Of a DNA stretch of 64,000 nucleotides, positions 17,456 through 29,048 are shown one piece after another; position 1 is the stretch's first letter, and every line of letters begins with the position of its first letter. The stretch covers positions 806,001 to 870,000 of the forward strand of contig WGMD01000002.1 of the NCBI GenBank assembly GCA_016125255.1, read 5' to 3'. The notes under the pieces were generated by a model, which saw nothing but the letters and a program-made list of their open reading frames with translations, was not told the DNA's origin and made no database searches. The DNA is from Planctomycetota bacterium. GTDB lineage: Bacteria; Planctomycetota; Phycisphaerae; Phycisphaerales; Zrk34. A program made the position numbers and the translations under genes.

Positions 17456-18910
17456 TCACTCGGCGGGGTTTGTTATTTGGATCGAGTCGGGGGGCGACGG
17501 GTCGCCTTGCGTGATGATCAGGTTGTCGAAAGTCAGCCCGCCGGCGCCGCCGAAGACGATGCGGGCGTTGGCGGCGTCGAAGGCGATGTCCGAGCCGTCG
17601 AGCGTGATGGACTTTTCGATCGAGCCGTCGGCATCGCGGTCCAGGTCGCAGGTGAGGGACCGCGTGGCGGCGTTCCAGTGCATGGCGATCTGATACACGG
17701 CGGGCGCGGGCGTCCCGCCGGGGACGGCATGACGCACATAAGCGCCGGCCTGTCCATTCACCGAGTCGTTGTTGGCGTTGTATGTATCAATTGCGTCGTT
17801 ATCCGTTCGCAGCGCCATGATCAGGTGCGGCCCGCTCGTCGGCGAGAAGAAATATCGGGGGTTGATCCGGCCGTTGGACAGGCCGAAGTGCGCCAGGCCG
17901 ACTGCGGTGCGGTCTTTGACATGCACCGTGATCCGGGCGGTGAAGGAATGCGCGGTCCAATCGGATCGGAGCGTGCGGACGTAATTGCGCTGGCGATCGG
18001 TTGAGCCGTCGAACCGGACGACGCCGTCTTTGACCGCCACGGGCGTCGAGGCGACCGCTTGAAGGGTCGGGGGCAGTTGATCGCCGCTGAAGGTTTCAAA
18101 GAGGCCGCTCTCGTCGATTCGGCCGTCGATGAGCGTCAGTCGCTCACCAGCGACGAACTGTCGGCTCGCGGCTCCCTGTCGAACTTCGACGCGGCCCTGA
18201 TCGACCGCTATCCGAGCGCACCCGTCGGCCTCAACGAGGATGGTGAACGCCGTGCCCAGATCGACGACGCGGGCTCCGCCGGGCAGATCGACGGTGAATC
18301 CATGCGCTTCAGGACGACAGTATGCTTCGAGGCACCCCGACATGAGCCGCGCGCGGTTGGGGCCGGTCATGGCCAATTCGCACGGGCCGGTCAGGTCGAC
18401 GACGGCGGTGGATTGGAACATGAGCTGGGCTTTACCGGAGACGAGTTTGATCGGGGCGGTGAGGCCTTCGCCGAGGGAACGCTCGCCGTCGGCGAACGCG
18501 GCGTCGTTGGAGAGGTCGCTGAGGATGGCGTAGCTCGCCGGGGCGGCGGCGTGGGGAGCGGGGAGTGGGGAATGCGGAGTGGAAGGCAGAAAGACATACA
18601 GGAGCGCGGCGGCGAGCATGATCAGCGCGGCGAGGTACCAGACGCTTCGCGGCGAGGCGCCGCTCAGCGTCGGCGTCTGGGAGTCGTCCGCAGCGCGCCA
18701 AGCCGACGCTGAGGCGGCTTTGAGCCGGAGCGTCTGGTTCCGCGCCAGCGCGGCGTGCAGGGCGATGTAGCGGAGGTAGATGGAGCGTGCGGCGGGATCG
18801 GATTGCAGGAGAGCATCAAGGCGGGCGCAGCTGGCGGGGTCGATCGCGGCGTCGCAATGGGCGGCCAGCAGCGTCAGCAGTTCATCGTGATGCACGAGCG
18901 GAGCGCTCAT
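17456..18910 (-). CDS. FecR-domain membrane anti-sigma factor, cassette B
   Basis: A 484-aa paralogue of the FecR protein at 4704-6164. An N-terminal anti-sigma-like segment (HHDELLTLLAAHCDAAIDPA) is followed by the membrane helix LAALIMLAAALLYVFLPSTP and the FecR domain (ADGERSLGEGLTAP, VVDLTGPCELAMTG, VVDLGTAFTILVEADG). The C-terminal 180 residues look concanavalin/LamG-like (WTAHSFTARITVHVKDRTAV). The membrane flank YVFLPSTP and the ILSDLS...FADGERSLG stretch are nearly identical to cassette A, showing recent common origin. ATG at 18910 overlaps the sigma stop by 3 bases within ATGA and has GGAGGG upstream. Confidence 0.85.
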   Translation of the reverse strand: MSAPLVHHDELLTLLAAHCDAAIDPASCARLDALLQSDPAARSIYLRYIALHAALARNQTLRLKAASASAWRAADDSQTPTLSGASPRSVWYLAALIMLAAALLYVFLPSTPHSPLPAPHAAAPASYAILSDLSNDAAFADGERSLGEGLTAPIKLVSGKAQLMFQSTAVVDLTGPCELAMTGPNRARLMSGCLEAYCRPEAHGFTVDLPGGARVVDLGTAFTILVEADGCARIAVDQGRVEVRQGAASRQFVAGERLTLIDGRIDESGLFETFSGDQLPPTLQAVASTPVAVKDGVVRFDGSTDRQRNYVRTLRSDWTAHSFTARITVHVKDRTAVGLAHFGLSNGRINPRYFFSPTSGPHLIMALRTDNDAIDTYNANNDSVNGQAGAYVRHAVPGGTPAPAVYQIAMHWNAATRSLTCDLDRDADGSIEKSITLDGSDIAFDAANARIVFGGAGGLTFDNLIITQGDPSPPDSIQITNPAE

Positions 18911-19434
18911 CGGGAGCCCTCCGTTCCGAGGCGATGCTGCACGCATTCCAGGAGGCGGCGGCGCAGGCGATCGAGCGACTTGTAGAGTGTGTTGACGGCC
19001 TTGCCCGTCCGGGCGGCGTAATCGGCGATCGGAGCCACGGCGTCATAGCGGGCGGCGAGCAGCGCCCGCTCGTGCGGCTTGAGCTGGGCGAGGCAGTCTT
19101 GCAGCGCGGCCATCTGCGTCTCGAGCTGATCGCGTTCGGCGTCGTACTGGTCGGCGACGAGCTGGAGCGTGGCGTCGCTCAACAGATGGGGCTGGCGGGC
19201 GAACTTTTTGCGGTGGGAAAGCACCTTCAGATGGGCGATGCCCAAGGCCCAGGCCACGAAGGGCCGGGCGGGGTCGTACGTGTCGATCTTCTCCCACAAG
19301 GTCACGGCGGTGTCCTGAAACACGTCCTGCGCCTGCGTCGTATCCGGAAGCAGGGCAAGGATATAGCGATAGATTTCGTGCTCGTGGGCGGCGAAGGAAC
19401 GGACGAAATCGCGGGTCTGGTCATGGGTCGGCAT
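18907..19434 (-). CDS. ECF-type RNA polymerase sigma factor, cassette B
   Basis: A 175-aa sigma factor. Region 2 shows PDTTQAQDVFQDTAVTLWEK and PARPFVAWALGIAHLKVLSH. Region 4 holds HERALLAARYDAVAPIADYA and AVNTLYKSLDRLRRRLLECV. It is the same short subtype as the copies at 4156 and 58241. Its stop overlaps the FecR start, so the pair is coupled. It is probably released when the FecR protein senses an envelope signal and then drives cassette genes. The region upstream (19435-19560) is shared with the divergent metalloprotease gene. Confidence 0.9.
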   Translation of the reverse strand: MPTHDQTRDFVRSFAAHEHEIYRYILALLPDTTQAQDVFQDTAVTLWEKIDTYDPARPFVAWALGIAHLKVLSHRKKFARQPHLLSDATLQLVADQYDAERDQLETQMAALQDCLAQLKPHERALLAARYDAVAPIADYAARTGKAVNTLYKSLDRLRRRLLECVQHRLGTEGSR

Positions 19435-19560
19435 GGGCGCGTCTCACCCTAGCTTTTCCGATCGGGGGCGGATTGGTACAGGCGAATCGAAAGATTTTCC
19501 GCCGATTTCGCCGCTGACTATAATCGCTCGACCCGCCGCCGCCTCATCGCCGGAGCCATC

Positions 19561-20757
19561 ATGCGACACCTCCGACCGGCCGTCTGGCTCGTTCTGATCC
19601 TTGGTTCGATCGCCCTGGCGGACGATGCGGCGCTGTTGCCGGTCACCGCCCCGCCGGCGGAGCTGGTCGCGCGGCTCGGGCTCGATCCGTTCTACAAAAA
19701 GTGCCTCCTGGACAAGGGCTTTCCCATCGTCGCCTCCGAAGCGGTCCACGATGCGGCCCTGCGCGAGGCGGCTTACCTGATCGATCACGAACTGGACGGG
19801 CGGGACGATCTGCGACAGGCGCTCATCGACGCGCGCGTGCGGTTCGTCATCATCGGCGTCAACGAATACACGACGACGATCCCCGAGTATTCGCACATGA
19901 CGCCGGCGCCGTATTGGGACCGGCGGGCGCGCGGGCTGGGCGCGACGCCGAGCAATCCCATCGTGACCTGCGGGGAGGAGAACCTCCTGTGCCTCAAGGG
20001 CGATCCCTACGGCACGGAGAACATCCTGATCCACGAATTCGGGCACGCCATTCATGAAGTCGCGCTGGCGAAGGTCGATCCGACGTTCGACCGCCGGCTG
20101 GAGGAGACGTATGAGCACGCCATGAAGACCGGGCTTTGGGCGGGGAAGTACGCTTCGACGAATCGGCAGGAGTATTGGGCGGAGGGCGTGCAGTCGTGGT
20201 TCGACACCAACCGCGTCAACGATCACGATCACAACTACGTCCACCTGCGCGATCAGCTTAAGGAATATGACCCGCAACTGGCGGCGCTGATCGAAAAGGA
20301 ATTGGGCGACGGGGCGTGGCGCTATCAGCGTCCGGAGGATCGGCCGGCGGAGGAGCGGGCGCATCTGGCGGGGTTCGATGCGGCGAGCGCGCCGCGCTTC
20401 GCCTGGCCGGAGGCGCTGAAGGAATGGGACTGGCGGCACGCGGCCGGGAAGATGGCCGAAGATAACGATTACAAGGAATTACCGCGCGACCCCGTTCCCG
20501 CCGACGCCGCCCTGCCGCACTCGACCGGCGGCGGCAAGGCCACGCAACTGCTCTTCGTCAATCTCTCCGATCACGACATCCACTTCTACTGGCTGGACTG
20601 GAAGGGGCAGCGGACGATGGAGCATCGCCTGCGTCCGAAGGTGTTTGATGTGATCGACACGTTCGCCGACCACGCCTGGCTCATCACCGACGCGGACGAT
20701 CAACCCCTCTATATCGTCCGCGGCGCCGACACCCCCGGCAAATGCGTGATCCGCTGA
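19561..20757 (+). CDS. secreted HEFGH zinc metalloprotease with C-terminal VHL-beta-like domain
   Basis: A 398-aa protein with a signal peptide (LVLILGSIALA, about 1-20). The catalytic motif is ENILIHEFGHAIHEVALAKV (HEFGH at 158-162). A downstream EYWAEGVQSWFDTN (204-217) could supply the third zinc ligand Glu, as in gluzincins and anthrax lethal factor-like peptidases. The last 70 residues read TQLLFVNLSDHDIHFYWLDW, then RLRPKVFDVIDTFADHAWLI. The NLSDHDIHFYWLDWKG...L.P......TF..H.WLI.D pattern matches the beta domain of the von Hippel-Lindau protein. The HEFGH call rests on sequence; the VHL relation is a pattern match. A separate transcription unit, divergent from cassette B. Confidence 0.7.
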   Translation: MRHLRPAVWLVLILGSIALADDAALLPVTAPPAELVARLGLDPFYKKCLLDKGFPIVASEAVHDAALREAAYLIDHELDGRDDLRQALIDARVRFVIIGVNEYTTTIPEYSHMTPAPYWDRRARGLGATPSNPIVTCGEENLLCLKGDPYGTENILIHEFGHAIHEVALAKVDPTFDRRLEETYEHAMKTGLWAGKYASTNRQEYWAEGVQSWFDTNRVNDHDHNYVHLRDQLKEYDPQLAALIEKELGDGAWRYQRPEDRPAEERAHLAGFDAASAPRFAWPEALKEWDWRHAAGKMAEDNDYKELPRDPVPADAALPHSTGGGKATQLLFVNLSDHDIHFYWLDWKGQRTMEHRLRPKVFDVIDTFADHAWLITDADDQPLYIVRGADTPGKCVIR

Positions 20758-20769
20758 ACTTGACGCACC

Positions 20770-21609
20770 TCACCCGTGCAGCGCCACGGCGTGATGCACA
20801 ATGTGATCGGCGATGAAACTTGCGATGAAGTAGTACGAATGGTCGTAGCCCGGCTGCATGCGCAGCGTCAGGGGGTGCGCCGCGGCGTCGCAGGCGGCCT
20901 GAAGCAGCTCGGGCTTGAGCTGCTCGGCGAGGAATTGGTCGGCGTCGCCCTGATCGATGAGAATCGGCAGGCGCTCGGTGGCCCGGGCGATGAGGCAGGT
21001 CGCGTCATGTTGGCGCCAAAGCTCCGTGTCGTCGCCGAGGTAGGCGCCGAATGCTTTTTTGCCCCAGGGGACCTGCGCCGGCGCGACGATCGGGGAAAAG
21101 GCGCTGACCGATCGGTACATCCCGGCGTTTCGCAGGGCGATGGTCAAAGCGCCGTGACCGCCCATCGAATGACCGAAGATGCCGCGGGCGCTCGTCGCCG
21201 GGAAGTTCGCCTCGATGATCGCCGGCAGTTCCTTGACGATGTAGTCGTACATGCGGAAATGATTCGCCCACGGCTCGACCGTCGCATTGACGTAAAACCC
21301 CGCGCCCTGGCCGAGGTCGTACGATTCGGCGTCCGCCACGCCTTCGCCGCGCGGGCTCGTGTCGGGCGCGACGACGATCAGGTCGTGCTCCGCGGCATAC
21401 TGCTGCACGCCCGCCTTGGTGATGAAGTTCTGTTCGGTGCAGGTGAGACCGCTCAGCCAGTACACCACCGGACACGCCCCGTGTTCCGCCGCCGGCGGCA
21501 GATACACCGCGAAGTTCATCGCGCAGCCGAGCGTTTTGGACGTGTGCCGATACACTTCCTGCCACCCGCCGAAGCAGCGGTTCCGACTGACCTGATCGAG
21601 ATGACTCAT
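20770..21609 (-). CDS. fghA: S-formylglutathione hydrolase
   Basis: A 279-aa esterase-D type alpha/beta hydrolase that splits S-formylglutathione into formate and glutathione. Visible are VVYWLSGLTCTEQNFITKAG, the PDTSPRG loop, the nucleophile elbow GIFGHSMGGHGALTIALR (catalytic Ser), ILIDQGDADQFL (Asp) and GYDHSYYFIASFI (His). Length matches the family (about 280). It follows the class III alcohol dehydrogenase gene on the same strand, with a 131-bp repeat element between. ATG at 21609 gives the conserved start; the in-frame extension upstream translates the repeat and is rejected. The ribosome-binding site is weak. Confidence 0.95.
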   Translation of the reverse strand: MSHLDQVSRNRCFGGWQEVYRHTSKTLGCAMNFAVYLPPAAEHGACPVVYWLSGLTCTEQNFITKAGVQQYAAEHDLIVVAPDTSPRGEGVADAESYDLGQGAGFYVNATVEPWANHFRMYDYIVKELPAIIEANFPATSARGIFGHSMGGHGALTIALRNAGMYRSVSAFSPIVAPAQVPWGKKAFGAYLGDDTELWRQHDATCLIARATERLPILIDQGDADQFLAEQLKPELLQAACDAAAHPLTLRMQPGYDHSYYFIASFIADHIVHHAVALHG

Positions 21610-21641
21610 GGGAAAATCCGTGGGTTCGTGAATGCTTGACC

Positions 21642-21772
21642 CCCTCTCCCTCCGGGAGAGGGCTGGGGTGAGGGTGCTTCCGCATGAGCGCTGCGCCCGC
21701 ATCGAGCACCGCCCGTATTCGGATGCACCCTCACCCGGCCTTTCAGGCCGACCTCTCCCGGAGGGAGAGGTG
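21642..21772. repeat. 131-bp dispersed hairpin element, copy 1
   Basis: Left arm CCCTCTCCCTCCGGGAGAGG then CTGGGGTGAGGGTGC; right arm GCACCCTCACCCGGCC, TTTCAGGCCGACC and TCTCCCGGAGGGAGAGG. About 48 bases lie between the arms. Copy 2 at 51112-51242 has the same length and parts in the opposite orientation, including a recognisably similar centre. It separates frmA from fghA. Confidence 0.85.
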
Positions 21773-21780
21773 AAGACCCA

Positions 21781-24193
<2,413 letters not shown>

Positions 24194-24197
<4 letters not shown>

Positions 24198-25147
24198 GAT
24201 TTCACCGGCGAAGGAATGAGCGATTCGATGTAGGCGATGACGCGGTCTTCAAGCTGCTGCCCGTAGAGCCGATTGCACTCCTGCACGCACGTCGGGCTCG
24301 TCACATTGACCTCGATCAGGTGCTCGCCGATCACGTCGATGCCCACGAAATGCAGGCCCAGTTCGATCATGTGCGGCTTGAGCATGCGGCAAATCTCGAT
24401 GTCCCGCGGCGTCAATTCCGCCGGGGCGGCCTTGCCCCCCGCGAAGAAATTGTTGCGGTGATCGTCCTTCGAATGCACGCGCATCACCTGCGAAAGAATC
24501 TCGCCGCCCAAGAGCAGAATGCGTTTGTCGCCCTGCTCCGCGGCGGGCAGATATTCCTGCACGATCACTTCCCGCTTGCCGTTGTGCGAGAGCGTGTCGA
24601 AGATCACATTCGCATTCGTGTCGCCGCGCTTGACGATGAACACGCCTTCGCCGCCCTTGGCATCGGTCGGCTTGGCCACCGCCTTGTCGCGCTCGGCGAT
24701 GAACTGCCGGTACAGCGTCCGATCGCGCGTCACCAAAGTCGTCGGCACCAGATCGACGAAACGCGTCGCCCAAAGCTTCTCGTTGACCGTCCGCAGGCCG
24801 CGCGGCGAATTGACGATGGCGATCCGCTCCGGCAGCCGGTCCAGCATCCAGGTATCCATCAGATACTGTTCCGCGAACGGCGGCTCCGTCCGGACAATCA
24901 CCGCGTCCACCTGCTCGTCCGTCAGTTCGGTCCACGCCTCGACCTCGAACGGAAAACTCGCCCGTTCGATGACCGGCTTCACCGGCCGCACGCGGAAACG
25001 CATCCGCGCCCCGTCCATGCTCAATCCGCCCGGCGGCAGATAAAAACACCGATGCCCCGCCCGCACCGCGCCGACCATGAAGATCAGCGACGTGTCTTTG
25101 TGGGCGATCACCGTCTCAAGCGGGTCCATCAGAAAAACGAAATTCAT
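24194..25147 (-). CDS. gshB: glutathione synthetase
   Basis: A 317-aa ATP-grasp ligase adding glycine to gamma-glutamylcysteine. It opens MNFVFLMDPLETVIAHKDTS, the GshB start (x-MDPxxxIxxxKDTS). It contains VDAVIVRTEPPFAEQYLMDT, NSPRGLRTVNEKLWATRF, AKPTDAKGGEGVFIVKRGD (ATP-binding lysine and glycine loop), IVQEYLPAAEQGDKRILLLG and the metal/ATP site GIDVIGEHLIEVNVTSPTCV. Length matches E. coli GshB (316). It is the first gene of the gshB-gshA unit. The 290 bases upstream are mostly a nested inverted-repeat element. Confidence 0.96.
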
Positions 25148-25270
25148 GCGGCTGCCTCAAATAGGGACGTCCGGGGTCCCGTGTCCGGGGGTCACCACAG
25201 TTTATGCGCACCACCGCGCATGCACCTTGGGGCCTTTGATGCGTTCGCCGTGACGAGGTTACGCTAGAGA

Positions 25271-25486
25271 TTCACCACGGGGGCAACGGGGAACACGGGG
25301 GAAAGCAGATGATGGGCCACGAAGGCGCGAAGACGCGAAGGAAGGCGGGAAGCATGGTACAAAGCGGTGACCATGATACGGCCCCCCATCGAACACGCTC
25401 GTTGTCTTCCTTCGCGTCTTCGCGCCTTCGTGGCCAACTATTTTTCCTCTTGCCTTCCCCCGCGTTCCCCGTGCCCCCGTGGTGAA
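25271..25486. repeat. nested long inverted repeat, about 216 bp
   Basis: Outer arms 25271-25303 and 25455-25486 match with one mismatch and one gap (TTCACCACGGGGG and its complement). Inner arms 25315-25344 and 25406-25435 are a perfect 30-bp inverted repeat (GGCCACGAAGGCGCGAAGAC onward). The right arm overlaps the 3' end of the MscS-type gene. Confidence 0.9.
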
Positions 25487-28400
25487 TCGCCTTTTCTGTT
25501 TCTCACCAGTTCGATCTTGACGGGGCTGGTGCTGTCAAGGTGCACATCGCGCTGCGGGAAGGCGATCGTGATGCCCGCTTCGCGGAAGGCGGCGTCGACG
25601 GCCTTGTGAATCTGGTGAATCACGTCGAAGCGGCGCTCGACTTCATTGATGAACACGCGCAGCTCGTAGTTAAGCGTGTTGTCGCCGAAGCCGACAAACA
25701 GCGCCCGCGGCTCCGGCTGATCGAGCACGCGATGATTCTCGTGCGCCACCTTGAGCATCAGCTCCTCCGCCTTGGCGGTGTCGGACCCGTAGGCGATGCC
25801 GACGTTGATCGTCAGGCGGATGATCGGATCGGACAGGGACCAGTTGATGAGCTGGCTGGTGATGAACTCCTTGTTGGGCACGATCAGTTCGCGGCGGTCC
25901 TGCGCGGTGATCGTCGTGGCGCGGATGCGGATGCGCGTGACCCATCCGTCGACGCCCCCGACGCTCACGAAGTCGCCCACGCGCACCGGCCGCTCAAAGA
26001 GAATGATCAGCCCCGACACGAAATTCGCCACGATCTCCTGCAAGCCGAAGCCCAGCCCGACGCCCAGCGCGGCGATGAGCCACTGCAAGTTGCCCCAGCT
26101 CACGCCGACGGCGTCGAAGGCGGCGAACGTGCCCACGCCGACGATGACGTAGCGCACGACGGTCGTGGCGGCGTACCGCGCGCCGGGATCGAGCGGCAGA
26201 TGCTTGAGCAGGATGATCTCCATCAGCCCCGGCAGATTGCGCGCGGCCACGAACGTCGCCATCACCAGCAGCATCGCGATGAACAGGTCGGCGAGCGTGA
26301 TCGGCGTCGCCGTCTCGGCGCCGTCGACCATCGTCGCGATGTGCCAGAGCGGGATGTTGTTGAGGATGTTCAGCGCGGGCAGGACCTGCGACCAGATGAG
26401 CCAGAGGCCGACGATCGCGCCGATGGCGACGACCGTCTTGACGAGGCGCTGCGTCTGCTCGCTGATTTCCTCCATGCCGACCTCCGGCTCGTCAAGCTCC
26501 AGGTCGGGCATGTCGTCGTCTTCGTCCGCCTTCCCGGCCGCGCGCTGGCGCATCTCCTCTTCGCGCTCGCGCTGGGCGGCTTCGAGCTTGCGCTTCGCCT
26601 CGGCCCAGGCCAGCCGGCGATGCGCGACCTGAATCCATCGCACCAGCGCGTCGTGCGCGATGACGAGGGCGACGATGAGCCAGAAGGTCCAGATGAAGCG
26701 CTGATTCAATTGGATCGCGGTGTAGTCGTAGCCGACGCCGACGAGCGCGGCATGCACGAGCGGAAGCCCCACCGCGGCGGGATACCACAGGTAACGCAGT
26801 CGCACCATCCATCCGTTCGGACTTGATCGCCGCACCGCCGCCATCACGCCGGTCCGACCGTTGAGCACCATCGCCATGAAGACGCCGATGGCGATGAGGC
26901 CGAGCATGAAGATCATGCGGCCCAGCGCCTGATAAATATCCGGCTCGCCGAACGCGCGCGTCAGCGACACGGTGAAGATCAGCGGCGACAGCGCCATCAA
27001 CAACCAGGTCAGATGTCCGCGCAGCGTCCGGCGCATCGGGTCGTACCATCGGAAATGCACGTCGGCGAGCCCGTTGGGCCGGCACACTTCGCGGAACAGA
27101 TCGATGAACAGCACGATGCGGGCGGTGTGCATCAGCGCCTGCCCGACCGCGTGGGCGAAACGCCCCGTGTCCACGCCCTCGGAAATCTGCCATCCGACGA
27201 AGCCCAACAGCAGCGGCCAGCCCAGCGCGAGCACGGCCGTCCAGACCAGCGCCCGCACGGTCAGTTGCATGCGGTCGGTGTGGGCATGCGACACCTGCTC
27301 CGCGATGGCGCCGAGCCGACGCCGGCAGCGCGGCCGCAGCGCCAACAGCGCGATCACGATCGCCATCCCGCAAATCCAGATCAGCGTCGATCGCCGCAGC
27401 GACGCGACGAAGTCCGACCCGAGCTCCGTCCAGTTGCGCCATGACAATAACCACGCGATCCCCTGCCCCGCTTCGACGACGTCGTGACCTTCCAGCGGCG
27501 AGCTGGAGCGGATCCACAACAGATGTTCATCAATGAACTGGCCGTACTCGGCGGCGCGCGTGGCGACCTGTCGCTCGTCGAACTCGAGCGTGGTGAGCTG
27601 GCGGAGATGGCGCCCGTAGGCGGTGTAGAGTTTGTCGAGCAGGTCGCGCCGATCGGCGAGGACGCGGCGGGCGTCCGCCTGGACTTTCGCGCGGGCGACT
27701 TCATCGAGATTGGGTTTCCACGATGCGATGATCGCATCGAGCTGCGCTTCGACATCGCTCAGTTCCCGGCGGTCGTCCTCGACGTCGATCTGGTGCGTGA
27801 TGACTTCGTTGAGCTGATCGCGCCGCTGGGCGGCCGAGGCGCGGGCGAGTCGCAGATTGGGCAGCGATTGAAACTGTTTGCGCAGGAGCATGCCCAGCGA
27901 CTCGGTGAGCCCGGTCGCCTCGATGCGCTTCTTCGCCGCCGCCAGGTCCTGCTCGATGTCCGAAAGCTGCGACTCGACGCGCTGCACATCGGCGGCAAGC
28001 TGCGTGTCGCGCGCGGCCAAGTCCTCGAGCGACTGACTGAGCGTCACGTTGGATTCGGCCATGGCCGAGAGCCGCGGAGGCAATTCGTCGGCATGCGAGC
28101 GCGCTTCCTCGATCTGCTGGCGCGTCTGGGCCGCCGCCTGTTTGCGCCGCTCGATCGCCGTTTTCTCCCACGCCTGCGCATCCGCCTCGAGCTGCGCCAC
28201 TTCGCGCGTCAGCTCATCGTGCTGCGCGGTGAGCAATGACAACCGCACATCAAAACTCGCGGACTCCTGCTGGTAGCGGAGCAGTTCGGCCTGTCGCATC
28301 GAGCGGCGGGCCTGAAGCGTCGTGGTCTGCGCTTCGCGCACGGCGGAGGGAATCGCCTCGGCGGTCGGCGCGTGCAGGTCCGATTCGATCTGGTCGAGCT

Positions 28401-28941
28401 TGCGATGCGCCTCGGCGGTCTGGTCCTGAATTTCCTTGGGGCGGTCGCGGAGCTTTTGAAGCTGGCTCTCCATGTCATTGACGCGCGCCCGCGCGGCGGC
28501 GAGGTCCGCCTGCTTCTGACGCAAGCGCTGCTCGACCTCATCGAGCGAAAGCTTCTTCGCCGCGGTTTGCGGATCGGGCAGCGCCGACAGGGCGGCATCG
28601 AGCTTCTTGCGCACCGCGTCCAGTTCGGCCGGGGCGGACTCGATCGCGGCGGCGAACTGCGACGCCTGATCCGCCTGCTGCCGAGCGGCCTGCACGAAAC
28701 TTAACGCCTGCTTGTAAAGATCCGTGACCTTCGCCTTCGTCGCCTCGTCGAGTTCCGCCGCATCGACGGCCTTGAGCTTGAGCTCGATCGCCGCCGCGTC
28801 CGGCCCACTTGTCGGCGCGGCCGGGGCCGGCGTCGGTGCGGCTGCGGGCTTCTCGGACGCGGCTTTCTCCTGCGCGAAGGCAAAGGTGCATGACAGCGCC
28901 AGCAGCACAAGCGCACGACGCAGGCGGACGGACTCAATCAT
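25438..28941 (-). CDS. large MscS/MscK-type mechanosensitive channel
   Basis: An 1167-aa protein. A signal peptide (1-23, ending FAFAQ) and a Pro/Ala linker precede a periplasmic coiled-coil region of roughly 450 residues rich in Glu, Gln and Ala. About ten membrane helices follow, then the MscS core: WGNLQWLIAALGVGLGFGLQ (pore helix), EIVANFVSGLIILFERPVRV, GDFVSVGGVDGWVTRIRIRA and IVPNKEFITSQLINWSLSDP, then the vestibule domain ending ITIAFPQRDVHLDS. The layout equals MscK, which releases solutes on hypo-osmotic shock; a DEDDDMPDLELDEPE acidic loop is unusual. The last 15 residues (SPRGHGERGGRQEEK) are translated from a repeat arm. ATG at 28941 gives the signal peptide. Confidence 0.9.
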   Translation of the reverse strand: MIESVRLRRALVLLALSCTFAFAQEKAASEKPAAAPTPAPAAPTSGPDAAAIELKLKAVDAAELDEATKAKVTDLYKQALSFVQAARQQADQASQFAAAIESAPAELDAVRKKLDAALSALPDPQTAAKKLSLDEVEQRLRQKQADLAAARARVNDMESQLQKLRDRPKEIQDQTAEAHRKLDQIESDLHAPTAEAIPSAVREAQTTTLQARRSMRQAELLRYQQESASFDVRLSLLTAQHDELTREVAQLEADAQAWEKTAIERRKQAAAQTRQQIEEARSHADELPPRLSAMAESNVTLSQSLEDLAARDTQLAADVQRVESQLSDIEQDLAAAKKRIEATGLTESLGMLLRKQFQSLPNLRLARASAAQRRDQLNEVITHQIDVEDDRRELSDVEAQLDAIIASWKPNLDEVARAKVQADARRVLADRRDLLDKLYTAYGRHLRQLTTLEFDERQVATRAAEYGQFIDEHLLWIRSSSPLEGHDVVEAGQGIAWLLSWRNWTELGSDFVASLRRSTLIWICGMAIVIALLALRPRCRRRLGAIAEQVSHAHTDRMQLTVRALVWTAVLALGWPLLLGFVGWQISEGVDTGRFAHAVGQALMHTARIVLFIDLFREVCRPNGLADVHFRWYDPMRRTLRGHLTWLLMALSPLIFTVSLTRAFGEPDIYQALGRMIFMLGLIAIGVFMAMVLNGRTGVMAAVRRSSPNGWMVRLRYLWYPAAVGLPLVHAALVGVGYDYTAIQLNQRFIWTFWLIVALVIAHDALVRWIQVAHRRLAWAEAKRKLEAAQREREEEMRQRAAGKADEDDDMPDLELDEPEVGMEEISEQTQRLVKTVVAIGAIVGLWLIWSQVLPALNILNNIPLWHIATMVDGAETATPITLADLFIAMLLVMATFVAARNLPGLMEIILLKHLPLDPGARYAATTVVRYVIVGVGTFAAFDAVGVSWGNLQWLIAALGVGLGFGLQEIVANFVSGLIILFERPVRVGDFVSVGGVDGWVTRIRIRATTITAQDRRELIVPNKEFITSQLINWSLSDPIIRLTINVGIAYGSDTAKAEELMLKVAHENHRVLDQPEPRALFVGFGDNTLNYELRVFINEVERRFDVIHQIHKAVDAAFREAGITIAFPQRDVHLDSTSPVKIELVRNRKGDSPRGHGERGGRQEEK

Positions 28942-29048
28942 CGCGCTTCCTCGAATTGCCGCATCATCACCTGCCCCTACGATACCGCGCCCGCCGCGCC
29001 GATGCGAGATGATTTGCGGCGCGGCGCGCGTGATCGGATAATGAACGC

